In this document: positions 11,376 to 22,882 of the stretch, in pieces | Layout of the letters: each line of letters starts with the position of its first letter | Position numbering within the stretch: the first letter of the stretch is position 1 | Source: Archegozetes longisetosus | Taxonomy: Eukaryota; Arthropoda; Arachnida; Sarcoptiformes; Trhypochthoniidae | Direction of reading: 5' to 3' | Length of the DNA stretch: 64,000 bases | Assembly: GCA_018873245.2 (NCBI GenBank) | Contig: JAEMBT020000125.1 | Span: forward strand, 1 to 64,000 | Position numbers and translations under genes: made by a program | The notes under the pieces: model-generated | The model's input: only the letters and a program-made list of their open reading frames with translations | What the model was told of the DNA's origin: nothing | The model's database searches: none

Positions 11376-12480
11376 TTATGTATGAATAAAACAATATCTG
11401 GTTACAAAGATTTGAATTTTTTTATCTCATAATGTGCTATTAATAATTATATTCTTTGTGTCAGGGTTCTATATTCTAATATATATTTGTAGTCCCCCTT
11501 TTTTGTTTTTTTGTTTTTGTTTTATAATTTAAGTATTTATAAGTTTTGTATTTTGTTTATTCATTTTTTTTAAAAATTATTTTAGGCTAAACGTCAAAAA
11601 AAATTTTCTCTATATGAACTAGTATATATGATTCCACATAAGATTTATTTCTTTATTGGTTCAAATTCTTATTGAATTATCATTCAGTTTAGAAATATGG
11701 TGTTAATCGGAATCAATTATGGTTTGTTTTTTTGTTTTTCATTATTTATATATACGTGAATTATGTTTTTTTTGTAACATAGTAAATTATTTGGTAAGCA
11801 AACGAAAAGATTTATATAATGTTAAAATTTCATATCCTCATTTAGACTTATTTTCTACTGAGATATTGATCTTTTCCATGATCAGCCCTATCGATTGACG
11901 TTTCTACGTCAGTACCAGTGCCTAACACTGCTATTTCTTGATCTGGTAAAAATATCACTCTGTGTGTGGATTTATAAGTTTGTAATATCATAGGTTTTGT
12001 CCAATTTCTGTTTTTTATTTCTAGTAAAGTTGTGAATATTTTGACTGATTAATCTTTGTTTTCTTTCTGTGTTTACTGTTTATATTTAATATTTCGCATG
12101 TTTTACGTGAACAATATTCTTTCGCTTTTTTCTTAGATGAACCCTCACTTCTAGCGTAAATGTCACCCAAGCTTGTTCTTGATCTGCATTCACAAAAATA
12201 GGCGCATGTTTTATCATCGTAGTATATATTATAATTTGGATATGGAAATTTTCTCTTTTGGCAAAAGTCATTTAATGCTGTTGTATCCTATCTCTATAGT
12301 TCATTGTCCTAATGTGATCTATGATTGAATTTAAAACAAAAGTTTACTTTATTTTGGTATCTCTAGATTTTTTTTTTGAATATTTTAATTTAAATACTTG
12401 TATTGGTGTATTTCTTATTTTCCCTATCATACTTTATCCTTTAACCATATTTTTTTTATCCAAATTTATCCATAAAAAAT
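11376..12480 (-). other. Retroelement-flanking DNA with short minus-strand coding scraps
   Basis: Short minus-strand frames at 12271-12086 and about 12040-11880 (containing FLPDQEIAVLGTGTD) lie just downstream of the gypsy integrase, in the place of a third ORF in some gypsy elements; I cannot assign them. A purine run (GGGGGACTACA on the minus strand) at about 11500-11490 could be another polypurine tract. The rest is T-rich and featureless. Confidence 0.3.
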
Positions 12481-13690
12481 TTAATTAATGATATAATCTG
12501 CATATCTAGGATTCGGTTTTACTTTTCTACCATATCTTGTTTTAAAGGATATTTTTTCGGACTCATTTAGTCCATTAATTGTACTAGCTATTTCACTATT
12601 CGACAAGTCATCTAACTGTGGTGAAAAACCTCTATCATTACTCATTATTTTTGTTTCCATAACATCATTTATATCAACCTCGTTTAATTTCTCTGTGCTT
12701 ATGTGGGCGTTTGTATCATCCTTCAACACATTCAATGGAGTTATATTTCTTTCAATTACAGCCGTTTCTTTTTACTAATTCATCCGAAGACTGGTCGAAT
12801 GAATCTTCATTATATGGTTTAAGTCTGTTTCCATGTACAATATCCCACCGCTTTCTCCGCTTAGGTCCGACTTCTAATACCTCATAATCACAGTTTCCTA
12901 TGATTCTAATAATCGAATATGGGACAAAAAATTCATGCTCTAATTTCTTGCACCTATTTTTCTTTCTCACGGGATAATATACTAGCACTAAATCTCCTAC
13001 TTTAAAGTCAGGAATTCTAGCTTTTGCATCATATCTTTCTTTCTGTAATTCCTGAGCTGCACTCAAACGCTCCTTAGCTATTTCTATAGCTTCCTTAATG
13101 TCATCAGCCAGTCTCTGATTGACATCATAGTTAAACTTTTTACTCATAACAACATCAATTGGGAAAACTGGTTCCCTTAAATAAGTCAAATAAAAGGTGA
13201 ATAGCCTGTACTTTCCTGAACACTACAATTATAAGCAAAAGTTACATGGGGTAATACTTTATCCCGATTTCTTTGATTTTTATTTACGAATGCCGAAAGC
13301 ATATCTACTAATGTACTATTAAAACGTTCTGTCAGACCATTACTCATCGGATGGTAACTGGTAGTCCTTATATGTTTGGTATTGAACATTTCAAAAGTTC
13401 TTGCGTAACTTCAGCTATGAACGCACTATCTCTATCACTTGTTATATAATAAGGGGCTCCATGTATATTTATAATCGAATTCACGAAGAATTCAGCTATT
13501 GATTTAGCTGTTGCATCTTTAACAGCAGCTTTAGTAGCCCACCTGGTAGCATAATCGAGGCAAACAATAATATTATTGCAATAAGTATTTTCTGTGAGTG
13601 GGAGTGGTCCTAAATAATCTACTCCGATGTGGGAGAATGGCATAGACACTGGTATGGGTTGCAAAGGGGCTTTTACTCTATAAGGTAATG
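12481..13690 (-). mobile_element. Ty3/gypsy retrotransposon integrase, 5'-truncated and frameshifted
   Basis: Three frames (13664-13368, 13389-13186, 13189-12752) plus a C-terminal one (12735-12481) read as one gypsy integrase. The catalytic triad is visible: Asp in GVDYLGPLP, Asp in TSDRDSAF and Glu in NGLTERFNSTL. The C-terminal part has the KVGDLVLVY motif and a tail ending in TRYGRKVKPNPRYADYI. Reverse transcriptase, RNase H and the integrase zinc finger are absent, because homology stops near 13690, about 145 bp outside the left inverted repeat of the Polinton. At least three one-base frame changes make it inactive. Confidence 0.8.
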
Positions 13691-13834
13691 AGTAGTGTAT
13701 ATATGGCGGTCCTAGGACAGTACGAAAGTACGAGTCTACGACCCCCTAACTCCCCCCTAAATATTGCATAAAAATATGTAAAAAATAGCATATTTTATAC
13801 TATTTTTTACATAAAATACTGATAAAAAATGAAA

Positions 13835-14066
13835 AAATTGTAGTTTTCCAACTATATAGTGAGATAATACTACATAAAAATACCCATACTCTTTAACCAC
13901 TAAGCCATTACGACTTTTGATAAAAAATTGATTATATAAACAATCACTTTTCATTTGACCTGTGTTATTTTAATAGAGTTCTTGAGATAAGTTCTTATCA
14001 TTACTCATTGAATATTATATGATAGGTAAAAGAGCTTTGGTTTAATAAATATTGTTGATTCAAATG
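13835..14066. repeat. Left terminal inverted repeat of the Polinton
   Basis: Reverse-complemented, this stretch matches 27124-27530 in order: ATCAACAAT, TTCAATGAGTAATGATAA, TCTATTAAAA, GCTTAGTGGTTAAAGAGTAT, then TTTTTATGTA-TATTATCT and TAGTTGGA. Relative to the right copy it lacks about 200 bp after the GAGTATG segment. Just outside lies an 11-bp-arm palindrome (GTAAAAAATAG at 13778-13788, CTATTTTTTAC at 13800-13810) and a C-rich run at 13741-13758. Confidence 0.8.
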
Positions 14067-14922
14067 TGTAGTGCATTCAAAATGGAGGCTTTGGAAGCTC
14101 AATGGATTATGAAGGTGAGTATGTATAATAATTATTGTAAATTAATCGATTATCTTTTAGACGAGTTTGACGTTTCTGATCCAACCATTGATTTACCACA
14201 TTCTATATGGATAGATATGGTAGATATACATAAGCGTCTTCTGACTGCGGTACCAAAAAATAGAAGGGATTTTGGAAGGAGAAAGTTGATGATTTTATAA
14301 AAATCACTTTAGAAACACTAAACCACCGTAAGTTGTAAACTCATATAATAACAATAATTGATATTTCCTTTGTTTTAAGTGATGACAAGGTTTCTAAAGC
14401 TGCTGATGAAGTGATCGATGAAGTTTATAATGATGATGAAGCATCCACTTCAAAAACAGCAAAACCAATAAAGATATCATCAAAATGCAAAATGAACATC
14501 AAATAATTGAAATAATGAAGAATAGACTTATTGTTAGCAATCAGAATGCTGGATCCATTGAAACAAGTATTTTGGAAAACCTTGAACAAGCAAAAGAAGT
14601 AATTACATCAATCAGCAATCAATTGGAGTACCATCAGAAACAAGCCCTTAAATGTGCTGTTCGAGCTGGTCAATGTCTGCTAAGGATAAAAGAGTTGTGT
14701 GCAATTGAAAGTAAAAAGTTTAGCTTGTTTTTAAAGGAATGTGGTATAAATTGGGATAAATCTTATGTATATTTTTTAATTTCATTTTATAATCTGAGTA
14801 AAGAATACCCTAAAATAAGTAACCTCTCTCTTTCTATTCATTTTGTTAAGGTTAACTATAAAAAATTGAAGTTAGCAATTTTATCTTCCAATGAAGAGAA
14901 ACAATTCTGGAAGAGTATGTAA
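14064..14922 (+). CDS. Spliced gene with a DUF3102-like helical domain, unknown role
   Basis: ATG at 14064, at the inner edge of the left inverted repeat. A 52-nt intron at 14328-14379 has donor CC|GTAAGT and acceptor TTTTAAG. The second exon has an acidic Ser/Thr linker and then, from about 14485, a helical segment in which KQALKCAVRAGQCLLRIKEL and later LKECGINWDKSYVYFLISFY resemble the DUF3102-type pattern (A-x2-AG-x2-L-x2-K-E ... F-x2-WL) known from phage and mobile-element proteins. Two one-base frame changes are needed: near 14275 and near 14485. Total length would be about 265 residues. It is transcribed toward the polymerase gene, whose 3' end faces it. The resemblance is by eye only; the function is unknown. 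Confidence 0.5.
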
Positions 14923-15217
14923 ATTTCAAGGTTAAAGTGGTACGGCGTACCACAATGTCCTTGATAATAAGAAATTATGTAAAAACTTTTTAGTTTGAGT
15001 AAATAAAAAGATCTCTCATTATTTTAAGTGTTAATGTTTTAATAAATAAAATAGTTTACTTTACTTTAAATAAAATAAACACGAAATACTAGGTACGCAG
15101 TATTTCGCTCCTAATGAAAAATCTTTATTGACTTAAAGAAACATCAACAGATATTTAAAACTATGAATGAAAATTTCAAAAATATGAAACACTGATAACA
15201 GAATTAGTAAGATCTGA
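14923..15217. other. Convergent intergenic spacer with two hairpins
   Basis: Between two convergent genes. A perfect 7-bp-arm palindrome GTGGTAC-GGC-GTACCAC lies at 14937-14953, 15 bases past the upstream stop codon. A second hairpin with arms GAAATACT/AGTATTTC spans 15083-15106. Both contain GGTACG or GTACG in or near the loop. They could mark transcript ends for the two genes. Confidence 0.5.
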
Positions 15218-18200
15218 TCATGTAAAATTTAAAGGTATTCTATGATGTCCGTGAGCTAATGTTGTGTGTCCATCATCCAATATATACCTCTTGTCATCAA
15301 AATTAGATAAAGCAACTTTTTTTGTTCTATGGTATAAACGTTGAGTTTTTCTGATTTAAACATATTATAAGTAGCATATGTTTGAGTCTCGTTATCCAAA
15401 ACTTTTTTCCATATTAGTAATTGGTGTCTATTTGTTATATGAGATGGTACTCCTTTTTCTCTTTTCTTTAACTCTGTCTTATCTTGATGTTCAATTGTGT
15501 AACAATACATTTTAGCTCTCAGTCCAATAAATATTGTTACTATATTCTTACCTGTTTCTATCTTAAAGCAACCCAATTTCATCTTATTTTTAGGCTTAAT
15601 ACCAAATCTGTTATCTTAAGAAAAGTTAGAAGTATCAAACCATTTGTCATTATCGCTTGCGTTCGATGATTTCATCATTGTATCATTCTTTATATCCTCA
15701 TAGAAGTCTTCTGTTTTGATCTGAAGCATTAAGCCATCAGTATCTGTTTGTACAATTTCAACTTTATTACCCCATTTTGGTTTCAAATACTCATACACAA
15801 ACTTAAACATTCTCCATTTAGACATCTCAAGTACACAAAATCCAGCATAAATAGGTTTATTATATTTGACTTGTAGTCGATTCATATGGAGAGCTACCAG
15901 GTTCTTAGTAAATATTGTTTCACGTTTGAAATTAATCTTTTTCACATATTTTAATGCTTTCTTTCTCTCACAGCAGAACTTTATATCTTGTCTTTTGAGT
16001 ACATTCTCTATCGTTTTCCGTAAACTGAATTGTTCATTAGTTTAAAGAAGTCTTTCTCAAAATCAGAAGTACCTTCTTGTCTTAGTTTTGTATTTAGATC
16101 TATATAAGGTTTTAACCAATATTTTTGTTCATATTTTATTGCACACTCAATTTTATTAAGTTTAAGTCCGTGTTGAATTGCTTGTTTTAGTGTTCTATAA
16201 TCACATATTAAACCTTTTTTATTCTCTAAACTTGTAATCAACTTTCTTGATTTTATTATATTTCTTAGTTTATTTTGATAAGGAGATAAATCCTCATTTT
16301 TTATTTCCTTATGAATTGGAAAGAATGGATAATCATTGTGTTTGTCATGCAATTCTACAGGGTAATCTAAATCAACTTTTAATGTGTATCCGATATCATT
16401 ATCATCAGGAATTTCAAGTAATCGTTCTTCTAAATATCTAATTTCTTCTGTTGAGCACCATTTAAATGATTTATAAGGTAGTTTAAAAGACATAGCATCA
16501 CCATATAAGTTGTTAGCATCAACAGGAATAAGATATACTAATTCTTTTGTTGGATCATAGTTTATCATATATTTATTATTTGCTTCAACATATCGTTTCA
16601 TAATACAAGACAATCCACCCTTATACCTTCCATTATCATTAATAACATATCTTGATCTGTTAATAATTCTAATTCAATTTCTGTGTATTTTAACATTGCA
16701 TCCCAAGATAGTCCAGGACTTGAGATATAATGAGCTGGATCTAATCCATAGTGTTTTAATGATAAATCTCTAAATGATTCAAAACAATCAGCGAGAATCA
16801 AAACATCACAAGTTAGATATAATTCCATATATTCTCTAAAACTTTTACATTTAAAATATTCCCATAATTTCTTTCCTCTTTCGTATTCTTTTTCTCAATG
16901 TTTGTATCTTTAAGGTTATCATAGAAAGATTCATAGTTGGGATACTCTGTAGATTCCAACTTATCAAAACTGTCAAGATATGAGTAAGGAAATACACCTT
17001 TTTGTACCAGTAATTCTAGGATCTCATTAGGTAAGTTTTTAAAATAAGAAGTTAAATTCTTAAAATTATTAATTCCGACTTCATCTTTATCATATAACAC
17101 TTTGGCAGACTTATCAATTGATTTCAATAGGAATTTTATTGAATCTTTGAATTCAAACTGGATATTTGTTTCTTCAACTTTAACAGTTATAGAAAAGTAT
17201 TTCTCTTCAGTTTGAGATATAATCTTAAGATTTTTATCAATTTTATGAAGTTTTCTAATAAAATGTTTAAAGTCATAACCTGATCCATTATGAAAGAATA
17301 CAGGAATTTTTAAACTTGTTCTAACATTCAAGTTACATGTTTGATGAGCTGCTCCTCTAAATTTTCCTGTTACATGACAATGATCTCTAACTTTTATATC
17401 AGTTTTAGTAAACTCTTTTTTACACAAATGACATTGCTCTGCTTTTTCGAACTTTAGTAAGTCATCATTATTAAGTCGTGGTTTCTTAAATTCTTCTAAT
17501 CGTTTAAGTAGTAACTCATTCAATTTTCTTCCCTCCTCTTTAAGTGTTTGTACAAAGTTACTCATAGTATTTTTAGCCGAATTACCTGTATATTTCTTAA
17601 AGTTGTGATAGAAACTACTTACTCCTAAGAAACTATAAGCACATGCCTCATGTCGAGCTTTCAATCTTTTATGATCTAACTTTCTTAAAACAGCTTCTAA
17701 ATCAGCATAATAAACCAAAGGAACTTTTTTAGTTTTATGAATATTCTTAAACTTTAAGATATTATCTTTTACATTAGGAAGAATCGGAAGAGATTTCTCA
17801 TTGTTAAAGTAATTGTCACATAGAATTTGATGTCTTCTGAATACTTCTACGTTTTCTGTATGGTAGAAACATCTTTCACATATAAAATGATGATGTTCAT
17901 GTTTGGTTAATTGATCTCTAACTAATTTTGATAAGTTTTTAATGTAAACATAATGAGATCTATCGTTGTCTTCTATTAAAAGTAAATTTACATGATCTGA
18001 TTTCTTTTCATTTTGAGAACAAGTTAAATAAGGTTGTATACTTTTTTTTAACTATATATAAGTTAATTGATATATTATTTTGATTACAAAACTTTTTAAT
18101 ATCACCCACTTCAACTGGAAATTTAATGTTACTAAAGTCATAATCATTATTCCATTTATCATACCATGTTACTCTTTCTGGGTGATGTGTAATTTCATTC

Positions 18201-19000
18201 TTATGTTTATGATACTGTAAACAATATTTAAAACATTTTTGATCTTCATTCTTAATGTTTATAGTTGCTTTCTTATCCGAAATCCATTTTGGTAGTTTGA
18301 TATGATTAGAACCTGATAAAGGTTTATATTCTCTCAACTTAAAGTCTACATGGATAATATTAACCAGATGCCAATAACCTTCATTGTTATCCCAACTTTC
18401 AATTTTGTCATCAATTTCAGTTAGTTGCTCCAATACAATCTTATCAACTTCTTCATCTCTAAGCACAGTCCTATTCTTTGAAGGAACCGTTAACTCCTCA
18501 AATTCTTCTTGTCCTGTTGCTGGATGAAACTTCCTAAACCTTCCTTTTAAAACAATCTGAACCTTAAGTCCTAACTTCTCTTCTAAGATATCCTCTAGCT
18601 TACCCTTCATTAGGTGTGGAAACTCTTCTTTGAGTACAACAACAGACCCGATATCAAGCTTAGGTGTCACTCGTAGTGTTAGAAAACAACCTTCCAATGC
18701 TTCCTCTGATTTCGTTACTATATAATCATTAGTTTCAAAATCATAACCCTCAAACTTTCTTTTATTTGTCACCTTTGGAAGTTTAGCTTTGAATATTTTG
18801 GTATTACTTTTATGTGAAGAGGACTTGAGGTGATCTATCCAAGCACTATTTTCTACATCTTTATTACATATCCAACAATGAACTATTTGGCGTTCTTGAG
18901 GTCTTACTAGGTCTTGGTGTCTTTTAGAATTTAGATGTTTGCTCCAATTAGAAGATGATACTTCTTTGTTGCAGATATTACATTGTTTTTTCTCTACCAT
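15218..19000 (-). pseudogene. polB: Polinton protein-primed DNA polymerase B, multiply frameshifted
   Basis: Family B polymerase that would copy the element from a terminal protein primer. The N-terminus (ATG 19000) carries two C-x2-C/H-x-H zinc fingers, and a further C-x2-C pair with histidines lies near 17830. Exonuclease motifs follow: DLEAVL (about 17700), NGSGYDFKHF (about 17290) and YLTCDVLILAD (about 16810). The polymerase domain has motif A DANNLYG (about 16520), motif B NSVYGK (about 16025) and motif C TDTDGL (about 15744), then a thumb with LRAKMY (about 15515). The 3.78-kb span fits the usual length of roughly 1,200 residues. At least five one-base frame changes (A8 run near 18040; near 16830, 16620, 16010 and 15280) break it. 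Motif C has Gly where DTDS is usual. It is divergent from the zinc protein at 19060, with only 59 bases between the starts. Confidence 0.9.
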
Positions 19001-19059
19001 TTATATAGAGAATTTTTTAAAGGGTTTTTAAAGGACTGAAAAAAATTATTTGTTAATAA

Positions 19060-19296
19060 ATGGAGTCAATGAATTTAAGCAGTGACAAAAAGTGCACCAC
19101 TTGTACGATAATTAAAGATTTGACTGAGTTTCATAAAGGTAGTAAAGAGTGTAAGTCTTGCAAACATGAACGATATATTAAATTTAAAGATGTATTTTTT
19201 CCAAAAGTGAATTGTAGTTGTGGAAGAATAGTTTATAAGCATATGCTTAACGTACACTTAAATTCTAAAATTCATAAAAGACTTTTAAAGGACTAG
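19060..19296 (+). CDS. Small zinc-binding protein of the Polinton
   Basis: A complete 78-residue frame starting in GTTAATAAATG. An N-terminal C-x2-C ... C-x2-C ribbon (CTTC at about residues 13-16 and CKSC at 31-34), with a KDLTEFHKGSK segment between, resembles the zinc ribbon that accompanies some homing endonucleases. A second Cys/His cluster follows (C-x-CG ... H-x3-H-x4-H). It probably binds nucleic acid. Its stop codon at 19294-19296 ends one base before that of the convergent integrase gene. Confidence 0.65.
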   Translation: MESMNLSSDKKCTTCTIIKDLTEFHKGSKECKSCKHERYIKFKDVFFPKVNCSCGRIVYKHMLNVHLNSKIHKRLLKD

Positions 19297-19297
19297 A

Positions 19298-20350
19298 TTA
19301 GTTTTTCAAATTCTCAGCTGGTATCCAACTATTCATTGAACTTGGATATCCTTTCCATTTCACATATAACTCTTTTTACCATTCCTAGTCTAGTTTTTAA
19401 GATCTTTTCAACTTCATAATCTTGATCTTGTTTATCAAACTTTACGAGTTCGGGTTCATAAAAAATACCTTTAATTTCTTCTTCATTATCATCTATAATT
19501 TTATATGTAACAGGATTAGTATTTAAAACTTTTGAGACAGTAAATAATTCCGTTGTCCAATTAGGTAAATAACCTTTTTCAAATACACTCTTATATTTTG
19601 ATATTCTAACTTTATCTCCAACTTTGAATTTAGTAACTGATTTGGTTTTATCGTCTCTAGCATATAGATTTTTATATACTTGAGCTTCATTCTGTTTTTA
19701 CTAGCTTCTATTGGAGTCATTTTAATTGAAGTATGATAAGAGTGGTTATAATTATAAACTAAATCATCAACAATATCAATCCATTTTCTTGTTCCAACTT
19801 CAGTGAAATATTTCCACATTTTAGTTTTTAATGTTCTATTGAATCTTTCTACTATTGATGCTTTTACATTTGAATTTGTACTAAACCAAATAATACTTTT
19901 ACTCTTTAAAAACTTCTGGAATTTATTGTTAATGAATTCTTTACCCTTATCAGTTTGTAATTTTGAGGGTCTCCTCTCTTTGAATATTATATTAAAAGTA
20001 CTTGTTATTTCTTCTCCTGTTTTATTTTTAATAGGTTTAGTCCAAGCATATTTACTAAAACAATCTATAACAGTTAATAAATAATTAAACCCTTTATTAT
20101 CATCACTGAACTCTCTATCTCAACTAAGTCTGCTTGCCATTGATCATCTATTCCTTTAACATAAACTCTTCTAGTTTCAAACTTTTTTAATTGGTTTATG
20201 TAAAGTATAAGTATCAACTGTATCTAAAAATCTTTAACTTCTTTTTGTTTTAGTCCAGTTTTTCTAACTAAATCATTAATACCTGAATAACCTTGTGTTA
20301 TTGATAAAATAACTATTTTTAAAAATTTGCTATGAACTAATTCCCATGCC
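19298..20350 (-). pseudogene. int: Polinton DDE integrase with C-terminal chromodomain, frameshifted
   Basis: Retrovirus-like integrase that would insert the element. Visible parts, 5' to 3': an N-terminal helical region (GINDLVRKTGLKQKEVKDFL, about 20285); the first catalytic Asp in QWQADLVE (about 20130); the second in LQTDKGKEF (about 19965); the Glu in IVERFNRTL (about 19855), 33 residues after the second Asp; and a C-terminal chromodomain (YEVEKIL, then YVKWKGYPSSMNSW, about 19400-19320) ending at 19298. Frame changes near 20100-20200, 19680-19700 and 19370 inactivate it. The start is uncertain: the frame is open to about 20350, where TTTAACAG looks like a splice acceptor. It converges on the small zinc protein. 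Confidence 0.85.
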
Positions 20351-20522
20351 TGTTAAATTTAAAGATTTCTGCCTTACTTAAAATCAGTAGTAAACATTAG
20401 ACACTTCAGTTTGCATTAAACCTTAGTCCACAAAAGAAAGTTAAAGTAAACTATTGTGAGGCATAATATTGTGTTTAAAATATTCAAAATTGTGAAATTA
20501 AACTTAATTAAAATCTTTTGAA

Positions 20523-20912
20523 TTAACTAAAAATAGGAAAACCATTATCATATGCAATGTCATGTTCTAAGCATGCTTTATCTAAATTATTTATTCCTTT
20601 ATAACCTTGTGATAATCTTGTATTAAGTTTAGTTCCAGGACCACAATAACTATATTTCCCCGTGTTATTAAAACTACCATTTTCTACATTTTCAGATAAA
20701 ACATCTTTAGGTAGAGATAAATGCATCTCTGGTATTGGAACTTTATTCAATAAAGTATTGATAACTCCTTTACCTTTTTTGATAAATTGACAGAGTTTAG
20801 TTCCACAAGATGAACAAGTTCCAGTTATCATAGGTTTATTATTTTTAGAACAAATTTCTTTAATATTATTAACTTCTTTTTTACTCTTACATTTTAAACA
20901 ATAAATCATCAT
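20523..20912 (-). CDS. Phospholipase A2-domain protein, cut short after the catalytic His-Asp
   Basis: 129 residues. The N-terminus has zinc-ribbon pairs (CLKC, then CSSC). The second half has the hallmark of parvovirus VP1-type phospholipase A2: the calcium loop YCGPGTKL and the catalytic D-x-AC-x2-HDIAY. Known proteins of this type act during entry by cutting endosomal membrane phospholipid, and similar domains occur in adintoviruses. Here the frame stops nine residues after HD, so the rest of the catalytic helix pair, including the usual second Asp, is missing; it is probably a truncated, inactive form. Its start (TATAAATGATG) lies 16 bases from the divergent ATPase start. Confidence 0.75.
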   Translation of the reverse strand: MMIYCLKCKSKKEVNNIKEICSKNNKPMITGTCSSCGTKLCQFIKKGKGVINTLLNKVPIPEMHLSLPKDVLSENVENGSFNNTGKYSYCGPGTKLNTRLSQGYKGINNLDKACLEHDIAYDNGFPIFS

Positions 20913-20928
20913 TTATAATTATAAATAA

Positions 20929-21672
20929 ATGTTAGACAATCTATCAATTCCAATTGAAAATCAAAGAAATAATAATCCTTTACTTCCTAATTCAATTAGA
21001 GCTTGTATTGTAGGAAAATCAGGTTGTGGTAAAACAAATTTGTTATTAAACTTATTACTTAATAATTGGTTAGATTATGAGCACTTATATATCTTTAGTA
21101 AATCATTACATCAACCAGAATATAAGGTGTTAATTAAAGGAATAAAAAGTAATTTGACAAAAGAATTAATAGCTGATCTAATAAAGAATAAGTTAACTGA
21201 TGATTATTATATTAAAAAGATAGGTCAAGGTTTAAAAGAAAAGAATAAGATAATAGTTGAATATTTTGATGATAGTTCAAATATACCTGATCCAACTGAA
21301 TTAAATAAGAAGCATAAAAACTTGATAATATTTGATGATATTATGTTGGAGAAACAGAACAAATGTGAAGCATATTATACAAGAGGAAGGCCTAATAATG
21401 TTGATTGTTTTTATATATCACAGAATTATACTAAATTACCTCGACAAACAATAAGAGAAAATTCAAATTTATTTATATTATTCCCTCAAGATAATATAAC
21501 GTTAGATAATTTTTATAGAGATCATTGTACAGATATTAATAAAAATGAATTTAAATATTTATGTACTAATACATGGAATCATCCTTATAGTTTTGTAACA
21601 ATTGATTTATCATCAAATAAAGATAAGGGAAAATACAGAAGAAACTTAAACGACTTTTATATCAGTTGTTAA
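20929..21672 (+). CDS. FtsK/HerA-type DNA packaging ATPase
   Basis: An intact 247-residue frame. Walker A is GKSGCGKT at about residues 33-40 and Walker B is LIIFDDI at about residue 130; a sensor-like Asn/Gln segment (YISQNYTKLP) follows near residue 160. Length and motifs match the A32/FtsK-like packaging ATPases of Polintons and adintoviruses, which pump the genome into the capsid. The start codon sits in AAATAAATG, 16 bases from the divergent phospholipase gene. No frameshift is seen. Confidence 0.9.
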   Translation: MLDNLSIPIENQRNNNPLLPNSIRACIVGKSGCGKTNLLLNLLLNNWLDYEHLYIFSKSLHQPEYKVLIKGIKSNLTKELIADLIKNKLTDDYYIKKIGQGLKEKNKIIVEYFDDSSNIPDPTELNKKHKNLIIFDDIMLEKQNKCEAYYTRGRPNNVDCFYISQNYTKLPRQTIRENSNLFILFPQDNITLDNFYRDHCTDINKNEFKYLCTNTWNHPYSFVTIDLSSNKDKGKYRRNLNDFYISC

Positions 21673-21746
21673 ACAACACCGTTTAACGATATAAAAAATC
21701 AATCAATTTTTGAACGATCGTTTAATTATTTGATAATAAATAAACA

Positions 21747-22623
21747 ATGTTTTTGAGTATTACTGATCCGAACAAAAGAAGTCAAATTGTTAATGATTTT
21801 CTTAAAACTAGAAAAATATTAAACAAAACTTTGAAGAAGAAAAACTATCCAATATTGGATTTAAAGAAGAAACAGAAAAACTATTTAAACCAATAACACA
21901 ATCTATTAGTGAACAAAATATATCTCATAAAAAGAATTGAATGCTTTAGGTGATATGATTTCAACAAATCAAGGAAAGATTTACCAAAAAATTCATCAAT
22001 TACCTGCAATAACTACTGGATCAGAAATTAAAACAGCAAAACATATACAAGTGAGTAAATTGATTCAAAAATATTTAAGTGACAACACAAATAAAAGTAA
22101 TGCAATATATTCAATAAGATACAATCCTAGTGATAATAACTATTCAATTGGCAATTCAATTATAAAGTTTGATAATAATTTAATGGAAATCGCTGGTAAA
22201 AAATACAATGCAACTGAAGGATTGATGGAATTATTAACTAAAACAGACCCTAATATAGACATTCTTTTAGATCAAGATATAAATGATTATAAAGAAATAC
22301 TTGAAAAAACAAATGCCATCTTTCAAAATGCGGATCCAAATTCAAAAAGATTAGCCTCTGATAGAAGTGCTAAATGGGTAACAATAAGTAAAAAACTGTT
22401 TCCAAATATGATTAAAAAGTCAGGAGGAAAATTAAATGTAACTTTTTTACCAAGCGATCCAAAAGAGTTGGTTAGTCAACTTCAGTTATCGCTTGCTTCT
22501 TATAATGCAGGAAATAATGGAGAGTATAATAAGATGAATGCTATATTAGATGAATTATTAAAAATGAAAATAATAACAAAGAATGATTATATAAAAATAC
22601 ATAAGAATGTTTTTTCATTATGA
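21747..22623 (+). pseudogene. Conserved adintovirus-type structural protein, N-terminus frameshifted
   Basis: The frame from ATG 21747 (MFLSITDPNKRSQIVNDF) shifts by one base near 21830 and again near 21930, after which a 228-codon frame runs to the TAA at 22621. The C-terminal part has an IGNSIIKFDNN segment, then YNATEGLMELLT and an ASDRSAKW segment. I recognise the overall pattern from animal Polinton/adintovirus gene clusters, where it lies between the ATPase and the fibre or penton genes and is presumed to be virion-associated. No enzyme motif is visible. It meets the small basic gene tail to tail with no gap. Confidence 0.6.
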
Positions 22624-22833
22624 TCATATTTTCTTAAAGCCTTTACCAGTTTTATTAATCAAAGACTTTAAGAACATTTGTTGTTCTGCTGGTAAAGATT
22701 TTATTTTTTTCTTATTTGAAGAACTTTTAGTAATTTTCTTAGTTTCTAAACTAATTCTGTCAGCTGATGACAATCCTTTACCTAATATAAAGGTTTTATT
22801 TAATTTAGGATTATTACAGTTATATCTTATCAT
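22624..22833 (-). CDS. Small basic protein, possible virion core component
   Basis: 69 residues, about one quarter Lys/Arg, starting in GTTAAATG. It contains ILGKG near the N-terminus, which fits the (M/I/L)-x-G-x|G pattern cut by adenain-type proteases, and a similar GKGF near the C-terminus. A small, basic, processed protein would suit a DNA-binding core role like adenovirus core proteins; this is inference. It is divergent from the fibre-like gene (50 bases between starts) and convergent with the preceding gene. Confidence 0.5.
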   Translation of the reverse strand: MIRYNCNNPKLNKTFILGKGLSSADRISLETKKITKSSSNKKKIKSLPAEQQMFLKSLINKTGKGFKKI

Positions 22834-22882
22834 TTAACTAATTAAAAATTGATTTTGATAAATTTACTAATAAATAAGTATA

